From NCBI GenBank assembly GCA_036504815.1, contig DASXUN010000001.1, positions 1 through 64,000 of the forward strand: 64,000 nucleotides of DNA. The letters run 5' to 3'. The position numbers and the translations under genes are program-made. The notes beneath the pieces were generated by a model. It was not told the DNA's origin and ran no database searches. It worked only from the letters and a program-made list of their open reading frames with translations. The stretch is from Gemmatimonadaceae bacterium (GTDB lineage Bacteria > Gemmatimonadota > Gemmatimonadetes > Gemmatimonadales > Gemmatimonadaceae). Positions 53,683-64,000 of the stretch are shown here, in pieces; the stretch's first letter is position 1; each line of letters starts with the position of its first letter.

Positions 53683-54864
53683 CTAGGGCTGCACCCGCGG
53701 CGGCACGGCCCCGATGATGCGCCGCGCGCGCACGAGGTTCTTGAGCAGCCCGTCGTTGAAGTTGGCCGCCGCGGGGTTGAAGCTGTCGATGCGCACGCCG
53801 GCGCCGCCCGGCGTGTGGATAAACTGCTTGTCCTGCAGGTAGATCGCGACGTGGGTGATGCGTTCGGACTGCTCGGCGGTCGCCTTGCGCCCGAAGAAGA
53901 GCAGGTCGCCCTTGGCCAGGTGCCGGAAGTCGTCGCCCACCGGGACTTCGTTCCCCATCTGCGCCTGCTGGTTCGCGTCGCGATTCAGCTCCAGCCCGTT
54001 GAGCCGGAAGACGTTCTTCGTGAAGCCGGAGCAGTCCATGCCCTTGGGCGACGTGCCGCCCCACAGGTACGGGACGCCGATGAAACGCTTGGCGGTAAGC
54101 TCGACGTTGTCCGCGGTCAGCTTGCGGGTCGCTCTCCACCTCGCGTAATCCGCGACGAGCGTGCGCTGAATGAAGCCCTTGCGGCCGTCCGGGGTCTCCA
54201 CGGCACGCCACGCCCCGCGCACGCCATCGTCCTTGAACAGCACGCCGGGGACTGCGTCGCTCACCGGCAACGACGTGGTGTCCGGCTTGCTGCGCACGAC
54301 GCCGAAGTAGGCGGTCATGATCACGCGGGGTCCGTTCTGCCAGGCGTCCACGCCGGCCTGCTGGGTCAGGTGCATCGCCACCCCCTCGAGCCAGCCGAGG
54401 TACTGGTCCGGACCCTGCACGTAGTACCAGTCGCCCTGGCGCTTGAGCAGCTTCACGACCATCCCCATCATCACCTGCGTGGCCAGTTCCGCGGAGTGGG
54501 CGGGATTGGAACGCACGTTGCCGACGCTGACCTTCACGATGCCAAACGGCGTGCCCGCCAGCGCGGGATCGGGGAGGACGCGGATGCTGTCGACCACCGG
54601 CGCCAGTTTCGCGGCCGCGAGGGCGGCGAGGACGTCACGGCGGGCCGCTTCCTGATCGACGTCGCCACGCACGAGAACCTGGGTGGCCTGCTGCACGCAG
54701 GTGACGTCGAAGACCGCCACGCGGCGGTCGGGCGCGTAGCGCGCCTTGACGGCGGCGACCGCGGATTTGCACGGATCGTCCTGCGCCCCCGCGCCGGAGG
54801 GCGTCGCCGCCAGCAAGCAGAGGACGAGCGCAAGCAGCGGCAGGTGTTCGTTTCGACGCATCAT
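53683..54864 (-). CDS. Secreted NlpC/P60 murein peptidase with SH3-like domains
   Basis: The 393-residue product has a signal peptide (MMRRNEHLPLLALVLCLLA, cleaved near AGA-Q). A region with bacterial SH3-like folds follows (about 105-240, including VSVGNVRSNPAHSAELATQV). The C-terminal NlpC/P60 domain has Cys278 (GMDCSGF), His338 (THVAIYL) and His350 (FIHTPGG) as the catalytic triad. The order SH3-SH3-NlpC matches the gamma-D-glutamyl-diamino acid endopeptidases such as YkfC. The ATG at 54864 has GGAAGG upstream; earlier in-frame codons encode no conserved sequence. Confidence 0.9.
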   Translation of the reverse strand: MMRRNEHLPLLALVLCLLAATPSGAGAQDDPCKSAVAAVKARYAPDRRVAVFDVTCVQQATQVLVRGDVDQEAARRDVLAALAAAKLAPVVDSIRVLPDPALAGTPFGIVKVSVGNVRSNPAHSAELATQVMMGMVVKLLKRQGDWYYVQGPDQYLGWLEGVAMHLTQQAGVDAWQNGPRVIMTAYFGVVRSKPDTTSLPVSDAVPGVLFKDDGVRGAWRAVETPDGRKGFIQRTLVADYARWRATRKLTADNVELTAKRFIGVPYLWGGTSPKGMDCSGFTKNVFRLNGLELNRDANQQAQMGNEVPVGDDFRHLAKGDLLFFGRKATAEQSERITHVAIYLQDKQFIHTPGGAGVRIDSFNPAAANFNDGLLKNLVRARRIIGAVPPRVQP

Positions 54865-55123
54865 GACGGCCTTCCAGAGAGGCATGTGGGCCAAGGGGAC
54901 CCCTGGAAATTGCCCGTGCGCGACAGGCGACGCCAGACGACGGGTGCCGTGCCGCACGTGAGGTGACGCCTGACGTTCCTGCCCTGCAATCGTCGGAGCG
55001 AGGACGGGCCGGTGAAACCGTATATTGAATGCGACCGGCCGCGCGCTCAGTCGACGTCGCGCGCGCCGACCTGGACCCAGCCCATCACTCGCGCGACGCG
55101 TCAGCTCATTGAGCATCCGACCC

Positions 55124-55582
55124 ATGCCACTACTGCAATTGCTGCACGAACGCGGCGAAGCGATCGTCGACGAGGCCTTCCAGGCGATGGTTCGCTCGCA
55201 CCTGAAGAGTTACGAGCAGGCGGGAATGGAGCAGACCCGTGCGCGCCTGCACGATCTCTATCGCCTGTCGGTGGACGCGATCGCCGAGCGGAAACTGGGA
55301 CCACTGCTCCGGCATGCCGAGCGGGTGGCCAGCGAACGGTTCGCCGCCGGATTCGACCTGTGGGAGGTGCAGACCGCGTTCAATGTGCTGGAGGAGGCGA
55401 TCTGGACGCGGGTGATCAAGGAGCTTCCGCCCGAGCAGTACGCGGAGGCGCTGGGGCTCGTGGGCACGGTCCTCGGCGCCGGCAAGGACGCGCTCGCCCG
55501 CGCCTACGTGACGCTGGCCAGCAAGACCAAGTCGCCCACGCTGAACCTGCAGTCGCTGTTCAGCGGGTCGGTGGGGACGTAG
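55124..55582 (+). CDS. Stand-alone RsbRD N-terminal-type sensor domain
   Basis: The 152-residue all-helical product resembles the N-terminal sensor domain of RsbR/RsbRD stressosome proteins: LLQLLHERGEAIVDEAF, LGPLLRHAERVASERF and GFDLWEVQTAFNVLEEAIW. These globin-like domains sense unknown signals. The STAS domain that normally follows is absent, so it may be an adaptor. The ATG at 55124 is chosen because upstream in-frame codons are Arg/Ser-rich and unlike the domain. It converges on the serine hydrolase gene with only 7 bases between the stops. Confidence 0.6.
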   Translation: MPLLQLLHERGEAIVDEAFQAMVRSHLKSYEQAGMEQTRARLHDLYRLSVDAIAERKLGPLLRHAERVASERFAAGFDLWEVQTAFNVLEEAIWTRVIKELPPEQYAEALGLVGTVLGAGKDALARAYVTLASKTKSPTLNLQSLFSGSVGT

Positions 55583-55589
55583 CGCGCCG

Positions 55590-56960
55590 CTACTTCTTCT
55601 TCGCCGGCTGGGTCAGCCCGTTCTGGTGGAGCACGAGGCCCGTGACGACGCCGGTGCTGTCCTTGGTGAACGTGACCTGCGCGTCCACCACCTTCAGGAA
55701 GAATTCGTCTTCCTTTTCCGCGAAGAGTGGAAAGCGCGGCTGCCCCGTGGGCTGGGCGAATAGCTGGATCCCTTCGCGCGTGATGACGATGGCGAACGTC
55801 GGCGCGAGCTCGAAGGTGCCCACGTAGCGCTCGAGCGTCGCCTCGGGGAGCGGCACCGCGGTGCGCTTCTTCGGCACGGGCGGGACGGGGAAGCCCGGCT
55901 CGAGCAGGCGGAATCCGATCTCATCGACGCTGTTCGATGTATTGGCGAGCACCACCACCGCGTCGCCCGTCTTCTCGCTATAGCCGGTGAAGGTGCGATA
56001 GCCACCGGTGCCGCCATTGTGGAACACGATCACGTTCCCCGACGGAAGGCGCAGGCGATGCCAGGCGAGTCCCAAGGTGATGGCCGGCGAGCCTCCGGGA
56101 CGCCGCGCGCCGTGGGCGAGCGCCAGTGTCGGCCCGAGCGGTGTCGACGTCGAATCCGCATTGGCGCGAATGAACGTGAGCATGTCGCGCACGGTGGATC
56201 GCAGCGCACCGGCGCCCTCGAGCGTCGGGAGGTCCCAGTTCGCGACGACGGCACCATCCGGACCGTGGCCGGGTGCGAGGCGCGTGCGCATGCCCTTGTC
56301 CAGCGCGATGCGCGTGTCGTTCATCTTCAACGGCGCGAGCACGCGCTCCGTCACCAGCGCCTCGTAGCTCTTGCCCGCATGCAAGGCGAGGGCGTGGCCG
56401 AGCAAACCCATGCCGAGATTGGAGTATTCGTACTTCTCGCCAATGCCGCGCGGCAGCTGGTACGACTTCAGGAAGTCGTAGAGCTGCGCGGGCGTGTAGT
56501 CGGCGTACGGATTGGCCGCGTCCTTCGGGCTGAAGTTCGCCGGCATCCGCGGCAGGCCCGAGGTCTGCGTTGCAAGGTCGAGCAGCGTGATCTGCTTGCC
56601 GTCCCGCGCGGGGACGACGGTGCCGGGCGGCAGGTACTTCGCCACCGGATCGTCGAGCGCGACCTCGCCCTTGCGCACCATGTCGGCGAGGATGGCGGTC
56701 GTGAACGTCTTCGTGATCGAACCGATCTCGAAGACCGTGCGGTCGTCGAATGGCGCGACGCCGGCGTTCGGTCCGTAGGCGAGGGTGCGGCGTGCCCCGC
56801 TCTTGTCCACCAGCCCCACCGCGACCCCGGCCCACAACCCCGCGTCTACGCGCGGCTGGATGATGGCGCGAATGGAGGAGTCGGCGGGAAGCTGCGCGGA
56901 AAGCGGCGCCGCCAGGACGAGAGTCGCGAGACTCGCCTGCAGAACGCGGGAGGAGAACAT
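55590..56960 (-). CDS. Secreted serine hydrolase, class C beta-lactamase fold
   Basis: The 456-residue product has a signal peptide (MFSSRVLQASLATLVLAAPL, cleaved near SA-Q). It carries the three penicillin-recognising motifs: SITK (Ser81, Lys84), YSN (Tyr179) and HNGG (314-317, in place of KTG). The C-terminal 100 residues form a lipocalin-like DUF3471-type domain (from about 375). Relatives are D-amino-peptidases, esterases and carboxypeptidases rather than true beta-lactamases. The ATG is preceded by repeat B and has no Shine-Dalgarno. Confidence 0.88.
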   Translation of the reverse strand: MFSSRVLQASLATLVLAAPLSAQLPADSSIRAIIQPRVDAGLWAGVAVGLVDKSGARRTLAYGPNAGVAPFDDRTVFEIGSITKTFTTAILADMVRKGEVALDDPVAKYLPPGTVVPARDGKQITLLDLATQTSGLPRMPANFSPKDAANPYADYTPAQLYDFLKSYQLPRGIGEKYEYSNLGMGLLGHALALHAGKSYEALVTERVLAPLKMNDTRIALDKGMRTRLAPGHGPDGAVVANWDLPTLEGAGALRSTVRDMLTFIRANADSTSTPLGPTLALAHGARRPGGSPAITLGLAWHRLRLPSGNVIVFHNGGTGGYRTFTGYSEKTGDAVVVLANTSNSVDEIGFRLLEPGFPVPPVPKKRTAVPLPEATLERYVGTFELAPTFAIVITREGIQLFAQPTGQPRFPLFAEKEDEFFLKVVDAQVTFTKDSTGVVTGLVLHQNGLTQPAKKK

Positions 56961-56971
56961 GGCGGCGGGAT

Positions 56972-57203
56972 GATTGAGGATGGGGAATCCGGAACGGGAT
57001 TACTGATTACGACTACGGACGGCGACCGGCGATTGTTTAGCGCGGATCGCCGTGCGTGATCGCCGTGCGTGATCGCCGTGCGTGATTGCCGTGCGTGGTC
57101 GCCGTGCGTGGTCGCCGTGCTGGGTCGCCGCCGTGGGTCCTATCGCCCATCGCGATCCGCAATCGTAATCCGCTATCGCAATCCGAATTCCCAATCCTCA
57201 ATC
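56972..57203. repeat. Repeat family B, inverted pair (copies 4 and 5)
   Basis: The left core (56972-56993, GATTGAGGATGGGG...) and right core (57182-57203, reverse orientation) match at 20 of 22 positions. They bound a 232-bp element whose inner arms are loosely related words. The right core overlaps the thymidine phosphorylase gene and supplies its TGA stop. The centre holds a 13-bp tandem array. Confidence 0.85.
57045..57120 (+). repeat. 13-bp tandem array inside the family B element
   Basis: Units at 57045, 57058, 57071, 57084, 57097 and 57110 read GATCGCCGTGCGT with small changes (GATTGCC..., GGTCGCC...). The last unit is cut to 11 bases. Confidence 0.95.
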
Positions 57204-58535
57204 AGCCGTAACCGCCTGAACCCCACCCACCGTGACCCGATGGCTGACGAGCGCCGCCGGCGTGAAGGGCTCGTCGCCGATCACCACGGCCTCGGCGATG
57301 CACGCCCTGCCGGCCGCGATCCCATGGGCGTCGCGCGCGTAGATCACGGCCAGCGGCTGGCCACGCGTGGCGTGCTGGCCCGGACGCACGAGGATTCGGA
57401 ACCCGACGGACGGGTCCACCGCATCCTCCATCGTCAGGCGGCCGCCGCCCAGCGTGATGATGCCGCGGCCGATGACGCGCGGCGCGACCGTCTGCACGAT
57501 GCCCGCGCGCGGCGCCGTCACCATCGCCTGCTCCTTCGCCTGCGGCAGCACGCCCTTGGGATCGTCCACCACGCGTGGGTCGCCGCCCTGCGCCTCGACG
57601 ATCTGCCGGAACTTCTCGAGCGCCGCCCCGGTGCGCAGCGCGTCCTCGAGCACGGGACGCGCCGCACCGACGTCCACGGCCAGTTTCGCAAGGACCATCA
57701 TCTCCGCGCCGAGCGCGAGGGTGACCTCGCGGGTGTCGGCCGGGCCGCCGCCGCGCAGCACCTCGAGACTTTCCTCGATCTCGAGCGCGTTGCCACAGGC
57801 GACGCCGAGTGGATGCGCCATGGAGGTCATGAGGGCGACCGTCGGACAGCCGCACCGCTCGCCGATCGCCACCATCGTCCGGGCCAGGGTGAGCGCCCGG
57901 TCGAGTTCGGGCATGAAGGCCCCGGCCCCCGTCTTGACGTCGAGCACCAGGCCGTTGAGCCCCTCCGCCAGCTTCTTGCTCATGATGGAGGCCGCGATGA
58001 GCGGAATCGCTTCCACCGTCGCCGTGGCGTCGCGCAGGGCATACAGCTTCTTGTCGGCCGGCGCGATCTCACCCGTCTGCCCGATGAGCGCACACCCCAC
58101 GCGTTCCACCTGGGCCTTTGCCTCGGCGAGCGAGAGGCGGGTGTTGAAGCCCGGGATGGACTCGAGCTTGTCGAGCGTCCCCCCGGTGTGGCCGAGCCCA
58201 CGGCCGCTCATCATGGGCACGGCGATGCCGCAGGCGGCCACGAGCGGAGCGAGCGGAATCGACACCTTGTCGCCGACGCCGCCCGTGGAGTGCTTGTCGA
58301 TGACGGGCATGCCCAGCCGAGAGAGATCGAGGCGGCCACCGCTGTTGAGCATCCCTTCCATGAGGGCGAAGCCTTCCTCGTCGTCCAGGCCGCGGAAGAA
58401 GATGGCCATGAGGAGGGCGGCAACCTGATAGTCCGGAAAGTTCCCGGCGGCATACTCGGCGGCGAACGTCTGCAACTCGGCCGGGGTCAGCCGGCCGCCG
58501 TCGCGTTTCTTGAGAATGAGGTCCAGGAGGTGCAT
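57198..58535 (-). CDS. deoA: Thymidine / pyrimidine-nucleoside phosphorylase
   Basis: The 445-residue product belongs to the nucleoside phosphorylase II family and splits thymidine, or thymidine and uridine, with phosphate. The signature IDKHSTGGVGDKVSIPLAPL (about 79-98) and the glycine-rich SGRGLGHTGGTLDKLESIPG are intact, as is MTSMAHPLGVACGNALE. Whether it prefers thymidine (DeoA) or pyrimidine nucleosides generally (Pdp) cannot be settled here. The last codons and the TGA come from repeat B copy 5. It is divergent from the GAF gene. Confidence 0.93.
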   Translation of the reverse strand: MHLLDLILKKRDGGRLTPAELQTFAAEYAAGNFPDYQVAALLMAIFFRGLDDEEGFALMEGMLNSGGRLDLSRLGMPVIDKHSTGGVGDKVSIPLAPLVAACGIAVPMMSGRGLGHTGGTLDKLESIPGFNTRLSLAEAKAQVERVGCALIGQTGEIAPADKKLYALRDATATVEAIPLIAASIMSKKLAEGLNGLVLDVKTGAGAFMPELDRALTLARTMVAIGERCGCPTVALMTSMAHPLGVACGNALEIEESLEVLRGGGPADTREVTLALGAEMMVLAKLAVDVGAARPVLEDALRTGAALEKFRQIVEAQGGDPRVVDDPKGVLPQAKEQAMVTAPRAGIVQTVAPRVIGRGIITLGGGRLTMEDAVDPSVGFRILVRPGQHATRGQPLAVIYARDAHGIAAGRACIAEAVVIGDEPFTPAALVSHRVTVGGVQAVTAD

Positions 58536-58664
58536 TGACCGTGTGGCGACGCGCCCCGTACGTTCCCCCGTGGGCCGGAAACGGGCGCACGCCCCCGGTC
58601 ATACGCACTACGACGCACTGCGGGAAATGTCACGGGCTCGACGCCCATACGCAGGGAGGCAGGC

Positions 58665-59456
58665 TTGACCAGTCCCACGCCGAATCCGGTCGACGCCGGT
58701 GAGGAAATCACGCGCTTGCAAGCGCGCGTGCGCGAGCTGACGCGCGAGAAGGAACACCTGCTGGCGATCGTGGACATCCTGCAGGAGATCTCCAGCTCGC
58801 TGCACTTCGTGGACATCCTGCAGACCATCGCGGGGAAGCTGGGACAGACGTTCGGCCTCGACCGCTGTTCGATCTTTCTCGCGGGCGAACGCGAGGGCGT
58901 GCGGCTGGTGGCGAGCTACGAGGATCCGTCGATCCGCAACCTCGTGGTGGATCTCGACCGGTATCCGGAGCTCAAGCGCGCCTTCGACAGCGGCGAGACG
59001 GTCTTCATTCCCGACGCGGCCAACGATCCCGCGTACCTGAGCGTCCGCTCGGAACTGAACGCGCGCAACGTGCGCTCGATCATCGTCGTCCCGATTCGGT
59101 GGCGGCAGGATGTGATCGGGGCGATCTTTCTGCGGACGGAGCGCGACGCCATGCCGTTCTCGGACGCCGACGTGCGGTTCACGCAGGTGGTCGCCGAGCT
59201 CACGGCCAAGGCGCTGCGCAACGCGCACAGGTTCGAGGCGCTGCTTCGTTCGACCGAGGACAAGCAGCACGAGTCGCGCCGGGCCGATCTCGAACGGATC
59301 GCGCTGGTGGCCTTCCTGCGCCGCCTGCTCGACCGCTACGCCGGCACGCAGGACCACATGTGGGCCGAAACCCTGTTGCCCAAGGCCTCGGATGAAGAAC
59401 TCGAGCGCCTCGTCGAAGTGGCGCTGAATGTCGTCGCCGAAGAAGCCAAGGGCTGA
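58665..59456 (+). CDS. GAF-domain protein
   Basis: The 263-residue product begins with a coiled coil (about 15-40) and a GAF domain (about 45-190, with LGQTFGLDRCSIFLAGEREG, RNVRSIIVVPIRW and DVIGAIFLRTE). A helical C-terminal part follows (about 195-260). There is no kinase, cyclase or DNA-binding output domain. The start is TTG (58665), supported by a strong Shine-Dalgarno (GGGAGG) at the right distance. The ferritin gene begins 19 bases after its stop, so a regulatory link to iron or redox state is possible. Confidence 0.82.
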   Translation: MTSPTPNPVDAGEEITRLQARVRELTREKEHLLAIVDILQEISSSLHFVDILQTIAGKLGQTFGLDRCSIFLAGEREGVRLVASYEDPSIRNLVVDLDRYPELKRAFDSGETVFIPDAANDPAYLSVRSELNARNVRSIIVVPIRWRQDVIGAIFLRTERDAMPFSDADVRFTQVVAELTAKALRNAHRFEALLRSTEDKQHESRRADLERIALVAFLRRLLDRYAGTQDHMWAETLLPKASDEELERLVEVALNVVAEEAKG

Positions 59457-59475
59457 ACCTCCGAGGAGCACCGCC

Positions 59476-62108
<2,633 letters not shown>

Positions 62109-62125
62109 CCCCTTCTTTGACGCAT

Positions 62126-62683
62126 ATGGCCACCAACTTCGCGCTCGCCTCGACATCGCTCGTCGCGCTTCCCCGCCAGTCGCTCGCCGCGCTGCGCTCG
62201 GCCCTCATCCGCGACCTCGGCGGCAACTACGCGACGTATCTGCAGGAGTCCGGTTACGCCGGGGGCGAAGCCATCTTCGCGGCGTTTCGCGAGTGGCTCG
62301 CGGCCCGCGGTGGAAACGCCGAGGGTGTGAGCTTCGCGGAGTTCCAGGGTCTTGCCGCCGAATTCTTCAGGGACACCGGCTGGGGGACGCTCGCCATCGG
62401 CACCTTGCACGACGTGGTCATCACGCTGGATTCCACGGATTGGGCCGAGGCCGACCCGACGCTCAACATCGGCTTTCCGGCCTGCTACTACTCGATGGGA
62501 CTGCTGGCCGATTTCTTCGGCCGGCTGGCCGAGGCGCCGCTCGCGTGCTACGAAGTGGAGTGTCGCTCAAACGGCGCGCCGCGCTGCCGTTTCCTGCTGG
62601 GGAGCGCCGAGGTGATTGGCCAGGTGTACCAGCGGATGAGCGAAGGGGTGGGATATGAGGAGGCGGTGCAGGAACTGGTGTAA
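62126..62683 (+). CDS. V4R-domain protein
   Basis: The 185-residue product ends in a V4R (4-vinyl reductase-like) small-molecule-binding domain. The conserved pattern is LACYEVECRSNGAPRCRFLL near the C-terminus, and YYSMGLLADFFGRLAEAPL precedes it. V4R proteins bind hydrocarbons, bacteriochlorophyll precursors or other ligands, and some take part in phosphorelay or transport complexes. No other domain is attached. It follows ligA by 17 bases on the same strand. The ligand is unknown. Confidence 0.8.
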   Translation: MATNFALASTSLVALPRQSLAALRSALIRDLGGNYATYLQESGYAGGEAIFAAFREWLAARGGNAEGVSFAEFQGLAAEFFRDTGWGTLAIGTLHDVVITLDSTDWAEADPTLNIGFPACYYSMGLLADFFGRLAEAPLACYEVECRSNGAPRCRFLLGSAEVIGQVYQRMSEGVGYEEAVQELV

Positions 62684-62691
62684 AGCTGGGT

Positions 62692-62726
62692 GATGGCAGA
62701 AGGCGTATGGCAGATGGCGGGTCAAG
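62692..62726 (+). repeat. Heptamer array A4
   Basis: Five 7-bp units: GATGGCA, GAAGGCG, TATGGCA, GATGGCG, GGTCAAG. It begins 8 bases after the V4R gene stop and leads into a terminator. Confidence 0.85.
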
Positions 62727-62735
62727 CCTGAAATG

Positions 62736-62767
62736 AGCGCCCGGGATCAGCGTGATCACCGGGCGCT
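62736..62767. terminator. Bidirectional terminator bracketed by heptamer arrays
   Basis: The outer stem AGCGCCCGG (62736-62744) pairs with CCGGGCGCT (62759-62767), and the inner stem GATCA pairs with TGATC. It is followed by TTCCTATT on the plus strand. It ends the V4R transcript and probably the convergent phosphoribosyltransferase transcript. Confidence 0.8.
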
Positions 62768-62783
62768 TTCCTATTCACCTGCC

Positions 62784-62825
62784 AACATCCGCCATCTGCC
62801 GCCTGCCATCCGCCATCAGCCAGCC
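62784..62825 (+). repeat. Heptamer array A5
   Basis: Units (C)AACATCC, GCCATCT, GCCGCCT, GCCATCC, GCCATCA, GCCAGCC. It is inverted relative to array A4 and ends 5 bases before the stop codon of the phosphoribosyltransferase gene. Confidence 0.85.
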
Positions 62826-62830
62826 CCCTC

Positions 62831-63379
62831 TCAGTACCCGCCCGGATCATCCAGATACACCGCCTCGTACTTGGGATTCGGGACGAGTTCCCCGTTCATC
62901 AGGATTTCCCGATCCCACGGGAGCACGATGGTGCTCTCGGTGGCCAGCGCGTAGAAGTCGGGTTCATACGTCCCGCACTTGAACGAGACGGCGGTGCGGA
63001 CATCGCTGGCGCCGGCATTGACGAGCGCCGCCTTGGCGAGGCGCAGGGTCTCGCCGCTGTCGCAGGTCTCGTCGACGAGGAGCACGCGCCGGCCGCGCAC
63101 TTGGCCGGGGGCGCCGCCGAGCACCGCCGGCGTCTCGCGCACGTGCGCGGCTCCGAAGCGGCGGCTGACCATGATCGAGTGGAACTCGCAGTCGAGGATG
63201 GCGGCGACCACGCAGCCGGGCACCACGCCGGCGGTGGCGACGCCGACCACGACTTCGGGGACGAAATCGCGGGCCACCTTGAGCGCGAGGGCCCGGGACA
63301 GTTCGCCAAAGAGGGGCCATTCGACGTGCAGGACGCCCTTGGCGGGATCAACGGCAGTCTTGCGGGGTGACAAGGGCAC
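62831..63379 (-). CDS. Phosphoribosyltransferase-fold protein
   Basis: The 182-residue product has the PRPP-binding loop RVLLVDETCDSGETLRLA (about 98-115) and the PRTase fold. The upstream strand VVVGVATAGVVPGCVVAA is also typical. It resembles the orphan PRTases annotated as xanthine-guanine-like, but the substrate cannot be given. The start is GTG (63379). It converges on the V4R gene. Confidence 0.85.
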   Translation of the reverse strand: MPLSPRKTAVDPAKGVLHVEWPLFGELSRALALKVARDFVPEVVVGVATAGVVPGCVVAAILDCEFHSIMVSRRFGAAHVRETPAVLGGAPGQVRGRRVLLVDETCDSGETLRLAKAALVNAGASDVRTAVSFKCGTYEPDFYALATESTIVLPWDREILMNGELVPNPKYEAVYLDDPGGY

Positions 63380-63577
63380 TCCGGAGAAAGGGTGCGGAAC
63401 GCGGGGTGCACCGGTGAAGGTATGCGCTGCGCGAGTGGGACGTAAGCGCGGTTGCTGCCCCCGATTGAGGGGGGTAGGTTGTGCCGTTGGAGCCTCGCCG
63501 AGCGTCTATAGATGGTTCCGCTAGCCGCGACCGCGCTGGCGGGCGACATCCCTATCCCTGCGAACCCGCCGCGCCCT

Positions 63578-64000
63578 ATGTCCTGGTTGAACCGCCTCTT
63601 CGGCGGCAAGTCAGACAGCGATGCCCGACCGCAGCGACTCGACTATCTGAACGAGGCGCTGCTGCTGGAGCGTCAGGGCGACTATGACGCGGCCATCACC
63701 TCGTACCGGCTCGCGCTGCGCGACCATCCGGACGACCTGCGCGTGCTGCAGAACATGGCCATCGCGTACTCGCGCACGGGGCGGCTGGAGGAGGCGATCC
63801 GGGCCTACCGTCGCGCGCTCGACCTCGATCCGTCGCAGTCGGGCGCGCATTACGGCCTGGCCTTCCTGCTGATCAAGCGGGGAGACGCCGTCGGGGCGGA
63901 GAAGCACCTCGAGGCCTTCCTGGCCGCTCCGCCGGGAGGGGCTGAATCCGAACGCTGGGTGCGCCACGCCGAGGCGACGCTCGAGGCCCTGCGAAATCCA
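63578..64000 (+). CDS. TPR-repeat protein (partial, runs off the right edge)
   Basis: The first 141 codons are visible, from ATG at 63578 (MSWLNRLFGGKSDSDARP). TPR units begin near residue 22: YLNEALLLERQGDYDAAITS, then LRVLQNMAIAYSRTGRLEE and SGAHYGLAFLLIKRGDAVG. There is no signal peptide, so a cytoplasmic scaffold role is likely. The C-terminal part is outside the window. The 198-bp gap upstream contains G-rich words related to repeat family C (GGTGCGG, GGTGCAC) but no clear promoter. Confidence 0.75.
   Translation, partial: MSWLNRLFGGKSDSDARPQRLDYLNEALLLERQGDYDAAITSYRLALRDHPDDLRVLQNMAIAYSRTGRLEEAIRAYRRALDLDPSQSGAHYGLAFLLIKRGDAVGAEKHLEAFLAAPPGGAESERWVRHAEATLEALRNP

Overview
The window is about 64 kb of GC-rich bacterial chromosome, dense with housekeeping genes. 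The best overall guess for the source is the phylum Gemmatimonadota. This is an inference from gene content: an Oar-type TonB receptor with an N-terminal carboxypeptidase-regulatory domain, a two-component propeller kinase, secreted serine hydrolases, V4R and GAF proteins, and many GTG/TTG starts. There is no rRNA, CRISPR array or prophage. One truncated insertion-sequence end lies at the left edge.

Layout. 1-131: end of an ISNCY-like element. 426-1112: a lipoprotein gene. 1251-2108: rpsL-rpsG (minus strand) with a terminator. 2380-10545: a minus-strand run of PlsB-like acyltransferase, patatin-barrel protein, MFS transporter and propeller sensor kinase. 10837-13665: TonB receptor. 13828-15036: exported phosphodiester glycosidase. 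15160-28080: the core information-processing operon, read right to left from a strong promoter: tRNA-Thr(TGT), tRNA-Tyr, tRNA-Gly, tRNA-Thr(GGT), rpmG, secE, nusG, rplK, rplA, rplJ, rplL, rpoB, rpoC, then a perfect terminator. 28121-32837: cysS, a degenerate ABC ATPase, and a YbjN-like / PspA / AI-2E-permease cluster. 33069-37663: sdaAB-sdaAA and uvrA. 37819-43523: a plus-strand set of TPR protein, transglutaminase-like protein, ABC exporter ATPase and permease, and a GNAT acetyltransferase. 43555-46788: mtnA, a YfiM-like protein, a small unknown, a CcmF-like protein and a 29-residue membrane peptide. 47065-51363: enoyl-CoA hydratase, recF, dciA-like, gyrB. 51643-56960: Yip1 protein, secreted dipeptide epimerase, NlpC/P60 peptidase, RsbRD-N protein and serine hydrolase. 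57198-64000: thymidine phosphorylase, GAF protein, ferritin, ligA, V4R protein, phosphoribosyltransferase and the start of a TPR gene.

The least ordinary part of the window is its intergenic DNA. At least four unrelated-looking repeat families fill the gaps right up to start and stop codons. They are: (A/E) tandem heptamers of the type GCCATCN or GTCTCCC; (B) a 22-bp core starting GATTGAGGAT, in five copies; (C) a 27-bp core starting CCGCACCACACC, in three copies, one of them inside a perfect 29-bp inverted repeat; (D) a palindromic element of 139-140 bp seen in two complete gap-free copies plus a half copy and a fragment. Several arrays occupy the place where a Shine-Dalgarno would be expected. 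Other points of note are a CcmF-like protein that lacks the usual haem-handling residues and appears to start at CTG, a sensor kinase and an ABC ATPase with eroded catalytic motifs, a probable type Vd patatin autotransporter next to a glycerol-phosphate acyltransferase, and a probable murein-peptide salvage set. All calls come from reading the sequence; no database search was possible.
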